A stretch of DNA of 29,186 nucleotides from an uncultured beta proteobacterium (GTDB lineage Bacteria > Pseudomonadota > Gammaproteobacteria > Burkholderiales > Burkholderiaceae), in assembly GCA_903938955.1 (NCBI GenBank), contig CAJAFJ010000274.1:1-29186 (forward strand), read 5' to 3'. The notes under the pieces are model-generated. The model searched no databases. It had not been told where the DNA came from and worked only from the letters and a program-made list of their open reading frames with translations. Below are positions 1-8,598 of this stretch, piece after piece. Each line of letters opens with the position of its first letter. Position 1 is the first letter of the stretch. The position numbers and the translations under genes were made by a program.

Positions 1-1583
1 TAAAATTCTCGACGCGTCTTTCTCTAGGTTTTGGAACGGTGGCTATGATCGGTGTTTTTATTGCGCTCTTTGGCGCTATGAAAATGCGATTACTGGCCGA
101 TAACCTTGATCAGGTGACCAATAACAGCATGGTAAAAGTTGCCCAGTTTACCGAGCTCAAGGAGAACTTTGATGTCATTGCCCGTGCTGCGAGCAACATC
201 ATCCTTTGGGATAACCCGGAACTTCGAGCGGCTGAGAAGAAGAAGATCACGGAACTTCGAACGGCCAATAACGTTATTCTCACGAAACTGGATAAAACCA
301 TTGATTTACCTAAAGGGCGCGAATTCCTAAAAATCATTGCGGACGACTTGGGTTACTACAATGGCGCGCTGGATCGTGCCATTGAAAACGCGGAAAAAGG
401 CTTCAAGGATGAAGCCGCTTTTGTCATAACCGGCATCGCGCGCAATCATCAAGAGATCGTATTTAAAGCGAATGATGATTCGCGAGCTTTGGAAAAAAAT
501 CTAGCTGACCAACTGGCATGGGAGGCATCAGAAGCGGCTAACACGGCCACGATGCTCATGGCTGGCTTGGCACTGATTCTGCTCTTAATAAGCGCAGTTA
601 TCGGCTGGTTAATTGCGCGCGATTTTTCTCGGTTACTGGGTGCTGAACCCGCTGAGCTATCAGCACTTGTAGGCCGCGTGGCCGAGGGTGATTTAAGCGG
701 ACAGCTTCAAGTTCGCACTGGTGATGCCATCAGCGTCATGGCCGTCATGGCACGCATGCAAAAATCCTTAATCGGGGTTGTCTCGACGGTGCGCCAGGGC
801 TCAGAATCCGTCGCGACCGCCAGTGTTCAAATTTCTCAGGGAAATATCCATTTGAGTCAACGCACCGAAGAACAGGCCTGCGCTTTAGAAGAGACTGCGG
901 CCTCAATGGAAGAACTGAGTTCCACGGTCAAACAAAATACGGACAATGCCAAACAGGCCAATCATCTGGCACAGAGCGCCAGTACGGTAGCGATTAAAGG
1001 CGGGGAAGTGGTCGCACAGGTTGTGGACACGATGAAGGGCATCAATGATTCGTCCACGAAAATATCAGACATTATTAGTGTGATTGATGCTATTGCCTTC
1101 CAGACCAATATTTTGGCGTTGAACGCGGCGGTGGAAGCGGCTCGGGCGGGTGAACAGGGGCGCGGTTTTGCAGTGGTAGCAAGCGAAGTACGTAGTTTGG
1201 CTGGTCGCTCGGCTGATGCCGCAAAGGAAATCAAGAGTCTCATTACTGCCAGTGTCGAGCGGGTAAAGCTGGGCACAGCATTGGCTGATCAAGCCGGTGC
1301 AACCATGACCGAGGTCGTCAACAGTATTCGTCGTGTCGCCCATATCATGGGTGAGATAAGTGCTGCGAGCTCAGAGCAAAGTGGTGGGGTTTCGCAAATG
1401 AGTGAAGCCGTGAGGAAAATGGACCAGGTTACGCAGAAAAATGCGGCTCTGGTGGAAGAGATTGCGGCGGCGGCGTCAAGCTTGAAGATCCAAGCGCATG
1501 ACCTGGTTGACACTGTAGCTGTGTTTAAGCTTCCTGCGGATCAAGAGGTGGCAAGCCTAGGCTTTGTTGATGTATCAGCGTAG
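1..1583 (+). CDS. Methyl-accepting chemotaxis protein, 5' end outside window
   Basis: This is an inner-membrane chemoreceptor that signals to CheA/CheW. The reading frame is already open at base 3 and encodes a typical receptor N-terminus ([17 protein letters not shown]), so the real start lies upstream and the GTG at base 39 is internal. Numbered from that GTG, the layout is a first membrane helix (about 1-20), a helical periplasmic region (about 21-165) consistent with a four-helix-bundle sensor, a second membrane helix (about 168-192), a HAMP region to about 245, and a long cytoplasmic coiled-coil domain. The near-invariant hairpin tip ([20 protein letters not shown]) is at about 355-374. 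The C-terminus has no NWETF-like CheR tether. The ligand is unknown. The gene is convergent with the catabolic operon, so a role in sensing its substrate is only a guess. Base composition looks less G+C-rich than in the neighbours. Confidence 0.93.
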   Translation, partial: KFSTRLSLGFGTVAMIGVFIALFGAMKMRLLADNLDQVTNNSMVKVAQFTELKENFDVIARAASNIILWDNPELRAAEKKKITELRTANNVILTKLDKTIDLPKGREFLKIIADDLGYYNGALDRAIENAEKGFKDEAAFVITGIARNHQEIVFKANDDSRALEKNLADQLAWEASEAANTATMLMAGLALILLLISAVIGWLIARDFSRLLGAEPAELSALVGRVAEGDLSGQLQVRTGDAISVMAVMARMQKSLIGVVSTVRQGSESVATASVQISQGNIHLSQRTEEQACALEETAASMEELSSTVKQNTDNAKQANHLAQSASTVAIKGGEVVAQVVDTMKGINDSSTKISDIISVIDAIAFQTNILALNAAVEAARAGEQGRGFAVVASEVRSLAGRSADAAKEIKSLITASVERVKLGTALADQAGATMTEVVNSIRRVAHIMGEISAASSEQSGGVSQMSEAVRKMDQVTQKNAALVEEIAAAASSLKIQAHDLVDTVAVFKLPADQEVASLGFVDVSA

Positions 1584-1602
1584 CCACAACAGGACTGCAG
1601 CA

Positions 1603-1633
1603 AAGGCCAACATTTCCTTGAAATGGCGGCCTT
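1603..1633 (+). terminator. Hairpin downstream of the MCP gene
   Basis: Bases 1603-1608 (AAGGCC) pair with 1628-1633 (GGCCTT), and 1611-1616 (CATTTC) pair with 1620-1625 (GAAATG). There is a two-by-two internal mismatch and a three-base loop. The hairpin begins 20 bases after the MCP stop codon. No long T-run follows (CTTATC), so it may act as a weak terminator or as a 3'-end stabiliser. Confidence 0.5.
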
Positions 1634-1671
1634 CTTATCAATAGCTGCTTTGAGCGGCTCACCATTTTGAA

Positions 1672-1693
1672 ACCTCCCGGCTTTGCTGGGGGA
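1672..1693 (-). terminator. Hairpin downstream of the SnoaL-like gene
   Basis: Read on the minus strand just past the stop of the SnoaL-like gene, a C-rich arm (CCCCCAGC), an AAA loop and a G-rich arm (GCCGGGAGG) form a stem with one or two G-U pairs. TTTCAAAAT follows. This fits an intrinsic terminator for the leftward operon, although the T-run is short. Confidence 0.45.
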
Positions 1694-1701
1694 TGGTTAT
1701 T

Positions 1702-2175
1702 TCAAGAAGCTGGCTCGCCAGACTTTGGCGTATTAAAGGGGGCCGGTCGCAGGACCGAGCGGCTGCCGGTTTCCAGCAGCATGCGCATCTGTCGAAATGT
1801 GATGCGCCAACCCGCTGGAGTGCGCTCCCATTGGTCATGGTATTCACCTATGGCTTCGTAGTAAACCGGCTCCAGTTCAGCGCTGCCGCGATGGGCTGCG
1901 CGCACTGAAATCCGGCTGCTGACCTGCCCGTCTGTCACTTCGACTTGCAAATTGCCCAACAGGTGCTGGGTCGGCCCGCAGCCTCCCAAGTGTTTTCGCA
2001 GCATAGAGAGGATGGCCGCGCGATCACGCAATGGCCAACCGCCGTACTCGGCGTGGGCGTCATCGCTGAATACCTCGCTAATCAACGACCAGTTGCGTTC
2101 GTCACAGAGCCGGGCATAGCGGCACAGTACCTCGTGTAAATCGCGTTCGAGCAGCAGTTGGTCTAGTGGCGTCAC
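1702..2175 (-). CDS. SnoaL-like (NTF2-fold) protein, possible dehydratase or isomerase
   Basis: This 157-residue protein belongs to the SnoaL-like group of the NTF2 fold, a small cone-shaped fold shared by ketosteroid isomerase, bile-acid 7alpha-dehydratase and scytalone dehydratase. Visible features are the N-terminal helix with Tyr20 and Asp25 (RYARLCDERNW), His71 (TQHLLGN) in the central strand, and the family pattern near the end (GWRITFRQMRMLLETG). The Tyr-x4-Asp plus a His about 50 residues on is the arrangement I recall for BaiE, so dehydration or isomerisation of a steroid-like substrate is plausible but unproven. Translation starts at a GTG overlapping the TGA of the upstream hydrolase gene (GTGA), which implies translational coupling as the last gene of the leftward operon. 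Confidence 0.8.
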   Translation of the reverse strand: MTPLDQLLLERDLHEVLCRYARLCDERNWSLISEVFSDDAHAEYGGWPLRDRAAILSMLRKHLGGCGPTQHLLGNLQVEVTDGQVSSRISVRAAHRGSAELEPVYYEAIGEYHDQWERTPAGWRITFRQMRMLLETGSRSVLRPAPFNTPKSGEPAS

Positions 2176-3629
2176 TGGTGGTTCATTAAGACGTTGAGCT
2201 TGAGCTGCAATCGCGCCATATGTTCGGCATAGACCAGGGCTTCCTGAGTCGGCAGGGGGTGCTTTACGCGTTTGGCGTAGACATCAAGCGCACCCTGCAC
2301 CACTGTTCTGTCTTCTTCGCTGGCGAGCCAGGCCCAGTCGGCCAGGTGCGACGCCAACGCAGGGTTCGTGTCGGCCAGTGCCAAGGCGCGCTGGATCAGC
2401 TTGTGCGCGCCGCCGGACAGTGTCGCGATTTCGCGTGCCTCGGCCGCTACTGGCGCCGGGTCCCAATGAGAAGGGATGTCATCCCACCAGCCACTGTGCT
2501 CTTTCGCAATCATGCGACCGATATCCTTGGCGCTCACATAGAGTTCTCGCGCATCGTCGCGCTTGGCCAGCTCAGGTGGCAGGGCTACGCGGTCGATCAC
2601 CAGGTCGCGCCGAATTCCGGCATTCAGACCGTCCACCACCTGTTGGGAAATGTTTTCCAGCATGCTGGCCTGGGCCGGCAGACGGTCCTGGATCTCGTCG
2701 GCATTGGTGATGGCTGGTCCGTGCATGGGCAAGAGCAGGCTTGGCTTGAGTGCGGCCATGTCGCGCAAGGCCTGGGCCCACTCTTCGGGGTAGCGCTGGC
2801 GCCGCTTGCCGTTGCCTGCGTTGGGCAGAAAGCCTTGAAAATAATCGGCCGCGACTACGACCTTGCGACCGGGTACGGCGACCCATAGCTGGTCTTCGGT
2901 TTCGCCGCGTGCATGGGTTAGAACGAAGTCCTCACCGCCAATTCTGAGCGTCGTTTTGTTGTGAAAGGTTACCGTGGGTCGCACGGCATCGGCCCAGGTT
3001 TTTGGCACGTCGGCGTGGGATTGCTGGTTATTGCGGGCAATCACGCCATGCGTGCGCATGTCTTCCTCCATTTGCTGAATGAATCGTTCCTCAGTTACGA
3101 TTTGGGGAGTCATGCCGGCGGCGAGCAGCGCCCAGGCTCCAAAAGCATGGTCTGCGTGATAGTGGGTAAACACGATGGTGTGCACCGGTTTCGGACTAAT
3201 TTGTTGCAGTGCATCCACCAGCGCCGGTCCGGCCGGGGCATAGCCACTGTCAATCAGCACCAGGCCCGCATCAGTCTCGAATACAACGACATTGACGATG
3301 GGAAAACGCAGCAGCCAGATGCGTGGGCCCAGCGCTTCAATCTTGAGCTTGGCGCGCGCGTCGGCAATGGCTGCCGCGTTGGTTCGGCTGTACATCTGAT
3401 TAGCAATGGCATAGGACAACTCGGTGCCGAAACCGCCGCCCAGCATGATGGACTTGACGAGCTGGGGGTTGGCCTTGAACACTTGCGAACGTGCGGCCGC
3501 CAGCGCGGGAGGAGGAGACCCGCCAGGCTTTTCCTCATCGTGTGCGCTCACGCTCAAGGTCAAGCACAGTGAAGCGATGGCCAGGCCCAAGTGTGTCAGA
3601 CGACGTGAATTTATCGGATGTTTTTTCAT
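2172..3629 (-). CDS. Exported metallo-beta-lactamase-fold hydrolase, alkylsulfatase-like C-terminus
   Basis: This is a 485-residue metal-dependent hydrolase of the metallo-beta-lactamase superfamily. An N-terminal signal peptide (about residues 1-29, ending SVSA) predicts export to the periplasm. The metal-binding motif HYHADH is at 156-161, followed by a later His (LTHARGE), an Asp (VAADYFQG) and a final His (LLPMHGPA), so the dinuclear site looks intact. The region after about residue 370 (SGWWDDIPSHWDP, then helices including DTNPALASHLADWAW) resembles the dimerisation domain of SdsA1-type alkylsulfatases, although the classic sulfatase signatures around the metal site are not evident. A sulfate ester, lactone or other ester of the pathway substrate is a reasonable target. 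The gene begins 32 bases after the DUF1254 gene and overlaps the SnoaL-like gene. Confidence 0.85.
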   Translation of the reverse strand: MKKHPINSRRLTHLGLAIASLCLTLSVSAHDEEKPGGSPPPALAAARSQVFKANPQLVKSIMLGGGFGTELSYAIANQMYSRTNAAAIADARAKLKIEALGPRIWLLRFPIVNVVVFETDAGLVLIDSGYAPAGPALVDALQQISPKPVHTIVFTHYHADHAFGAWALLAAGMTPQIVTEERFIQQMEEDMRTHGVIARNNQQSHADVPKTWADAVRPTVTFHNKTTLRIGGEDFVLTHARGETEDQLWVAVPGRKVVVAADYFQGFLPNAGNGKRRQRYPEEWAQALRDMAALKPSLLLPMHGPAITNADEIQDRLPAQASMLENISQQVVDGLNAGIRRDLVIDRVALPPELAKRDDARELYVSAKDIGRMIAKEHSGWWDDIPSHWDPAPVAAEAREIATLSGGAHKLIQRALALADTNPALASHLADWAWLASEEDRTVVQGALDVYAKRVKHPLPTQEALVYAEHMARLQLKLNVLMNHQ

Positions 3630-3661
3630 GAGGTTTTTTCTGTTGCTTGTCAGGGGTGAAT

Positions 3662-5053
3662 TCAGGGCGCCAGTTTTTCGACCGGCTCCAATACCCAGGA
3701 TGGATCGAGCACTTCAGGCCAGGGCTGGTAAGCCCGTGCCATCAGGTAAAAGCGGTTATTGACCGGGCTCGGCAACCAGTTGGCGTTTTTGTTGGGGCCG
3801 GGGTCTGTGGGCGCGATCCAGATGTCCAGGCTGCTGTCGCTGTTGAATTGCAGGCCGCGCGTTCTGTCGCCGATGGTGTAGCGCTTGATCGGGTTGTCTA
3901 CCAGGTACTGGCCGCCAGGTACGAACTCGTACAGGCTTATCGACCAGAACGCGTCGGCCGGCAAACGGCCCTGGGGCAGGTGCAACCGGTAGCTTGCACC
4001 ATTGCCCAGTGCGGTGTTGCTGCCGTCCACGCTGGCTGCGAAGTACGTTGCTTCAGCCGCTTCGACGCCGAGAATGCCGCCCGACATGGCCGCAGAACCG
4101 GCGCGCATTCGGTAGTTGGTTCCGAAGCTGCCCGGCAGGCGGTAGGGCACCCAGCCGTTCTTGCGTTTGGGGTCTGGTGTGTGGCGGTCGGCATTGAGCG
4201 CGCCCTTCAGTTCCTTCTCGATCTCGGGCGCCAGGGCCTGCCAGCGTGCCTGTACCTTGGTTGGCAAGGCAGCCCAGGAGCAGCCCGTGCCGCAGATACC
4301 TACCTGGGCATAGCGTTGCAGCAGCGCGGCTTCGCGCGCCGGCGGTGGGTTGCGCGCAATGGCTTCATTGGTGACATCGACGAAGCGCGCCCAATCGCCT
4401 CTTGAGGGCGCTTGCTTGGGCTCCTCGGTCTGGCTGCTCACCGGCAGGGTGCGAAAGCCGTCCTGCACGACATGGGCGCGGGCAAGGTCATCGGGGCCAT
4501 CGACCAGCACGCGCAGGTTGAAATAGATATCGCGTGTGGATGCGCGTATTACTTGGTCGGCCACAGGGATGGCGCCGACCCAGTCCGGTGCGACGATGGC
4601 GACTCGTCTAGCGGCGGTGCCGCTGACACGCCGCCCGACATAGGCAAAGGTGTTCAGATCGGCCCCGACCAGCGCGATGACGTAGTAACGCCCGGCGGTG
4701 TCTGGCAGCGTCAACACGACAGGCGAGGGGCCGACATCGATCCAGTTGGTTGAATAAAAGGTATCGGTGATGGGCCCGTTGGCCCAGCGGTCTTGTGGCG
4801 TTGCGAGATGGCGGGCATGCTTGAACCGGTTGAGCGTGGTGTAGGTCGGCGCGGTTGTGTCATTGAGCGCCGTGTGACGCATCTGCATAAACTCGTTGTA
4901 GGGATAGGCGTACAGCATGGCCTCGCGGATCAACGGGTCCAGTGCCGAGTCAGCTGGCGTTTCCTGTGCCGCCGCCGGGCCAGTCATCAACAGCAGGGAA
5001 AAGGCGGCGGCCAGTGACTGCAGACTGCCGCTGCGCGTGAAGAAGTGACGCAT
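3662..5053 (-). CDS. Exported DUF1254/DUF1214 domain protein
   Basis: A 463-residue protein with a signal peptide (MRHFFTRSG to about Ala27), an N-terminal DUF1254 region (AYPYNEFMQMRH, then FYSTNWIDVGPSPVVLTLP) and a C-terminal DUF1214 region (FWSISLYEFVPGGQYLVDNP, ending in RFYLMARAYQPWPEVLD). The biochemical function of these domains is not established. A longer frame opens at 5113, but the ATG at 5053 is preferred: it gives a clean signal peptide and its A is also the last base of the permease stop codon (TGATG), typical of coupled translation. Export and the position between the permease and the hydrolase suggest work in the periplasm on, or binding of, a hydrophobic substrate. That role is inference. 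Confidence 0.85.
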   Translation of the reverse strand: MRHFFTRSGSLQSLAAAFSLLLMTGPAAAQETPADSALDPLIREAMLYAYPYNEFMQMRHTALNDTTAPTYTTLNRFKHARHLATPQDRWANGPITDTFYSTNWIDVGPSPVVLTLPDTAGRYYVIALVGADLNTFAYVGRRVSGTAARRVAIVAPDWVGAIPVADQVIRASTRDIYFNLRVLVDGPDDLARAHVVQDGFRTLPVSSQTEEPKQAPSRGDWARFVDVTNEAIARNPPPAREAALLQRYAQVGICGTGCSWAALPTKVQARWQALAPEIEKELKGALNADRHTPDPKRKNGWVPYRLPGSFGTNYRMRAGSAAMSGGILGVEAAEATYFAASVDGSNTALGNGASYRLHLPQGRLPADAFWSISLYEFVPGGQYLVDNPIKRYTIGDRTRGLQFNSDSSLDIWIAPTDPGPNKNANWLPSPVNNRFYLMARAYQPWPEVLDPSWVLEPVEKLAP

Positions 5054-7431
5054 CAAATCGAGTCTCTTTTGAGTTCGGTTTTTTTCTTGCCTGTTCCTAC
5101 GCCCAGCCAGCAAGCCATGGCGGGTAGCAGGAATATTGCGCCGAGTACGTTGACCAGGAACATGAACGCCAGCAGGATGCCCATATCGGCCTGGAACTTC
5201 AGGGCCGAGAAGACCCAGGTGCCCACGCCGATCGACATGGTGATGGCCGTGAACACGGCGGCGGTGCCACGCTGCACCATGGCCTCGTAGAACGCCTGCC
5301 GCAAGGACGAGCCCAGGTCGTCAATCTCGTGCTGGATACGCTCGAACAGGTAGATGCCGTAATCAACACCCACTCCCACGCCCAGTGCGACCACCGGCAG
5401 GGTGGCCACCTTCAGACCGATGCCAATCACGGCCATCAAGGCGTTGCAAAGGATGGAGACCAGGGTCAAGGGCACCAGGATACAGAGCACGGCGCGCCAG
5501 CTGCGGAAGGTGAGCCAGCACAACAACGCAATGGCACCGAAGATGGCGGCCAGCATGTTGACCTCGGCGTGTTCGACGGCTTCGTTGGTCGCAGCGGCCA
5601 CGCCGGCGTTGCCACCCGCGAGTCGGAACTTGAGGTTGGGCGTTTTGTCAGCTTCGATAAACTTGCTCACTTCGCCCACAACGTGTTTGAGGGTGGCGCC
5701 TTCGTGGTCCTTGAGGTAGAGCTGAAGGTGGATGACCCTGCAACCTTCGCTGTTCATGCCCAGTTCGGGGTTGGCCACCTTGGCGCCGGTGCGCAAAGCC
5801 GCTTCGGTGCGTTGCAGTCCTGCCCAGCGCGGGTTGCCCTCGTTATTGCCGCCCGCCGCCAGCTTGGCTATGCCGGCGATGGTGGTGACAAAGCGAACGC
5901 CGTCGACACCGCGCATCGCCAGGTCAAAGCGTTCTACAGCGTTCATCACGTCCCAGTTCAGACAGGCTTCGTCGAGATTCTGTGTCTCGGCATAGACCGA
6001 GAGCACATCCATGCCGATGGAGTAGTCACGAACGATGGCACTGTTGTCGCGGTTGTAGCGTGAGTCTTCGCGCAACTCGGGTACGCCCGCACCGATATCG
6101 CCCGTCAGCAGGTGCCGTGAGAGGGTGGTGCCACCGACCAGCAGAATCAAAGACACCAGCAGGGTGATTAACGCGGGCTTGGGCTCAGCCAGGCCAGAGA
6201 CCCGCCACCAAATAGGATGGCGATGGATGCTGTCGGCAGGTTCTGCTCTTGTCGATTTTCTAGCCGGTAAGTAGGACAAGGCGACCGGCAAAATGACCTT
6301 GTTGGTGAGGATCATCAAGGTCACGCCCAGGCAGGCGGTCACGCCTAACTCATGCACGATGGGAATGTCGATCAGCATGATGACCATGAACCCCAGGGCG
6401 TTGGTCAAGAGCGCCAGGGTACCCGGAATGGCCAGCCGCCGGAATGAATTCATGGCCGCCTGTTGTGCATCGATCCCCATGCTGACTTCGTACTTCCAGG
6501 CATTGGTCATCTGCACGGCATGAGAGACCCCGATCGAAAAGATCAGGAACGGGACGAGGATCGACATGGGGTCAATCCCATAACCGGCCAACGGCAGCAG
6601 TCCCAGCAGCCAAAGCACTGGCAGCAGGGCAATCGCCAGCGCCAGTACCGTGAGATTGAGTGAGCGCGAGTAGGCCAGGAGCAGCAGGGCGGTGATGGTG
6701 AAGGCAATGGCAAAGAAGCTGATCACGATGATCAGTCCTTCCATGACGTCACCCAGCACCTTGGCGAAACCGACGATGTTGATTTCTATCTGGGGGTCAT
6801 TGAATTTATGCCGGATGTCTTCAAGGCGCTTGGCCACCTCGCTGTAGTCCAGGTGCCCGCCTGTTTCGGGGCTGATTTCCAGCAAGTCGGCGCGTACCAG
6901 CGCGGACTTGAGGTCGTTGCCGACCAAGCGGCCTATTTGTCCGGACTTGGAAACGTTGGAGCGCACTTGCGCCAAGCCTTCGGCGTTCGGGGTGAATCGC
7001 GACGGGATGATCACGTCACCGACAAAGCCATCCTCTGTCACTTCCACATAGCGCACGTTGGGTGTGTACAGGGAGTACAGCTGGCCGCGGTTGACACCGG
7101 GGATGAAGAACACCTCGTCGGTCACATTGCGCAGCACCTGGAGGAAGCGCTCGTTGTAGATATCGCCTTCGCCCTTCCATTTCACGCTCACCATCACCCG
7201 GTTGGCCCCCGAGAACGTCCCCGCGTGCTGCAGGAATGCCTGCATGTACGGGTGGCTCATGGGAATCAGCTTGTTGAAGCCGGCATCCAGGTGCGTGCGC
7301 AAGGCCGAAGCGCCTAGCAATGAACTTACCAGCACTGTCAGGATAAGGATGGATTTGCGCCAGGCAATTAGTTGATGCGCAATTTTGGCGATCACTCGGT
7401 CGGTGCGGGTCACAGGTGTTTTAAGGGTCAT
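5053..7431 (-). CDS. MMPL/RND-family membrane transporter
   Basis: A 792-residue inner-membrane permease of the RND superfamily (MMPL type), with two repeats of one helix, a large periplasmic loop and five clustered helices. TM1 is at about 28-45, the first helix cluster at about 230-400 and the second at about 620-780. The second half carries GVDYGIYL, with Asp690-Tyr691, the pair used for proton relay in MmpL-type pumps. The equivalent place in the first half reads IGVSHAVQ (Ser303-His304), so one of the two Asp-Tyr pairs is replaced. Proteins of this type move hydrophobic molecules such as lipids or hopanoids, so transport of a steroid-like substrate is likely; direction is unknown. The ATG overlaps the stop of the Ycf48-like gene (ATGA). 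Confidence 0.9.
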   Translation of the reverse strand: MTLKTPVTRTDRVIAKIAHQLIAWRKSILILTVLVSSLLGASALRTHLDAGFNKLIPMSHPYMQAFLQHAGTFSGANRVMVSVKWKGEGDIYNERFLQVLRNVTDEVFFIPGVNRGQLYSLYTPNVRYVEVTEDGFVGDVIIPSRFTPNAEGLAQVRSNVSKSGQIGRLVGNDLKSALVRADLLEISPETGGHLDYSEVAKRLEDIRHKFNDPQIEINIVGFAKVLGDVMEGLIIVISFFAIAFTITALLLLAYSRSLNLTVLALAIALLPVLWLLGLLPLAGYGIDPMSILVPFLIFSIGVSHAVQMTNAWKYEVSMGIDAQQAAMNSFRRLAIPGTLALLTNALGFMVIMLIDIPIVHELGVTACLGVTLMILTNKVILPVALSYLPARKSTRAEPADSIHRHPIWWRVSGLAEPKPALITLLVSLILLVGGTTLSRHLLTGDIGAGVPELREDSRYNRDNSAIVRDYSIGMDVLSVYAETQNLDEACLNWDVMNAVERFDLAMRGVDGVRFVTTIAGIAKLAAGGNNEGNPRWAGLQRTEAALRTGAKVANPELGMNSEGCRVIHLQLYLKDHEGATLKHVVGEVSKFIEADKTPNLKFRLAGGNAGVAAATNEAVEHAEVNMLAAIFGAIALLCWLTFRSWRAVLCILVPLTLVSILCNALMAVIGIGLKVATLPVVALGVGVGVDYGIYLFERIQHEIDDLGSSLRQAFYEAMVQRGTAAVFTAITMSIGVGTWVFSALKFQADMGILLAFMFLVNVLGAIFLLPAMACWLGVGTGKKKTELKRDSI

Positions 7432-8429
7432 GGGGTGACTCCGGGGGAGGCTTTGGCGGGTCCGGCTGTATCAGCGCGGTACATTTGCAGGCCAGCATCA
7501 CTGGCGATCCAGGCCGTGCCATCAGCCTGTAGTTGAATGTCGGTCAGGGTTGCGCGGCCTTTGAGGCGCGTTACGCTGAATTGCAGGCCCTGGTCGTTGC
7601 TGGTGGCGAGCAGGCTGCCCTGGCCGACCAAGAGCAAACGGCCATCAGGCTGGACCGCGTGACCAAAGAAGGACGCCGGCGCCGGCAGGGTGGACGGGGT
7701 CCACAGGGCATCACCCTGGTTGTAATAGGCTTTGCCACGCATGCCATACACCAGCCAGCCAGCGTTGGCCAGCGGCACCGCGTTATAAAAGGAGCCGTTG
7801 TAGAACTCGGGCACGGTTTTCCAGTCCTGACCCTGGTTGTCCGAGCGCAAGACCAGGCCGCGCTCACCCACGATCAGCCAATGCTGGCGGTCGGCCGATG
7901 CGGCGATCCGGTTGAGGTGTTTGTCTTCTACGGGTGCACCCGGGAATTCGAGCGTCGTCCAGTCCTTGCCTTCGTTGCCTGACTGGATGGCGCGCCCGAA
8001 AGCACCCACGGCGATCCAGGTGCCGGACGGCAGGTGCGCCACGCTCATCAGTGGTTCGCCATTCTTTTCCTGGAAGGCCAGTTCGTTCCAGCTCAGTCCG
8101 CCGTCACGGGTGCCGAGAATCCAGCCCTCGTGGCCGACGGCCATGCCGGTCAGTCCGTCTTTGTCGAAAACGATCTGGGTAATCAAGGCCTGGCGCTTGT
8201 GCGACAAGCGCGCTGGCTGCCAGCTTTTCCCGCTGTCGCGCGATACCAGGATATGGCCCAACTCACCGCCCGCCAGGAGCCCGACCGAGGACGTCGCCAC
8301 GGTGTTGAAATGCATCTTGTCGGTGGCGAGCCGGGTTGCGGCCAGCGGCGGGGTGTCGCGGGGCGCGAAAGCTTGGGCGGCTGCCAGGGCCACCAGGCTC
8401 GCCATGGCTAAACCAACTAGGGTTCTCAC
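7428..8429 (-). CDS. Exported Ycf48-like BNR/YVTN-repeat protein
   Basis: A 333-residue periplasmic beta-propeller-type protein. A signal peptide (MRTLVGLAMAS to about Ala22) is followed by repeats with the Asp-box look (SRDSGKSWQ, TRDGGLSW, SDNQGQDWKTV, SNDQGLQF) and WIVGxxG-type strands, as in Ycf48 and related BNR proteins. Ycf48 assists membrane-complex assembly in photosynthesis. In non-phototrophs such genes often sit beside RND permeases, so a partner or assembly role for the downstream transporter is inferred. The start is a GTG preceded by AAGGAG at good spacing. It is the first gene of the leftward operon, and a copy of the shared operator motif lies 82 bases upstream of the start codon. 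Confidence 0.85.
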   Translation of the reverse strand: MRTLVGLAMASLVALAAAQAFAPRDTPPLAATRLATDKMHFNTVATSSVGLLAGGELGHILVSRDSGKSWQPARLSHKRQALITQIVFDKDGLTGMAVGHEGWILGTRDGGLSWNELAFQEKNGEPLMSVAHLPSGTWIAVGAFGRAIQSGNEGKDWTTLEFPGAPVEDKHLNRIAASADRQHWLIVGERGLVLRSDNQGQDWKTVPEFYNGSFYNAVPLANAGWLVYGMRGKAYYNQGDALWTPSTLPAPASFFGHAVQPDGRLLLVGQGSLLATSNDQGLQFSVTRLKGRATLTDIQLQADGTAWIASDAGLQMYRADTAGPAKASPGVTP

Positions 8430-8510
8430 GATTTGTCTCCTTCGAGTTCAGCCATGACGTGTGTCAGGCAATTTCTATGAATCGTATTCTTCATGATTTG
8501 AGTTCTCCGG

Positions 8511-8528
8511 CATCGTCCGAAAGGACCA
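8511..8528 (-). promoter_or_regulatory. Putative operator site A, facing the Ycf48-like gene
   Basis: Read on the minus strand the site is TGGTCCTTTCGGACGATG. It contains the palindrome GTCC-TTTC-GGAC (8515-8526 on the plus strand) and the GATG extension shared with sites B, C and D. It lies 82 bases before the GTG of the Ycf48-like gene. Confidence 0.6.
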
Positions 8529-8556
8529 TCATCCGTTGTGGTCTGTGAACAAAATG

Positions 8557-8574
8557 TAGTCTTGTCGGACGATG
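8557..8574 (+). promoter_or_regulatory. Putative operator site B, facing the thiolase-like gene
   Basis: The site is TAGTCTTGTCGGACGATG at 8557-8574, matching TRGTCY-N4-GGACGATG. Its centre is 44 bases from site A, with the opposite orientation. The last ten bases form an exact inverted repeat with 8511-8520. It ends 24 bases before the chosen thiolase-like start codon and overlaps an upstream alternative ATG. Confidence 0.6.
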
Positions 8575-8598
8575 AGTCAGCGGCGGAAGGGGGTAAAA

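Noticed and set aside
8572..8598. Upstream ATG as the start of the thiolase-like gene
   Set aside because: It overlaps operator site B and lacks a ribosome site, while the ATG at 8599 has a strong purine-rich one at good spacing.
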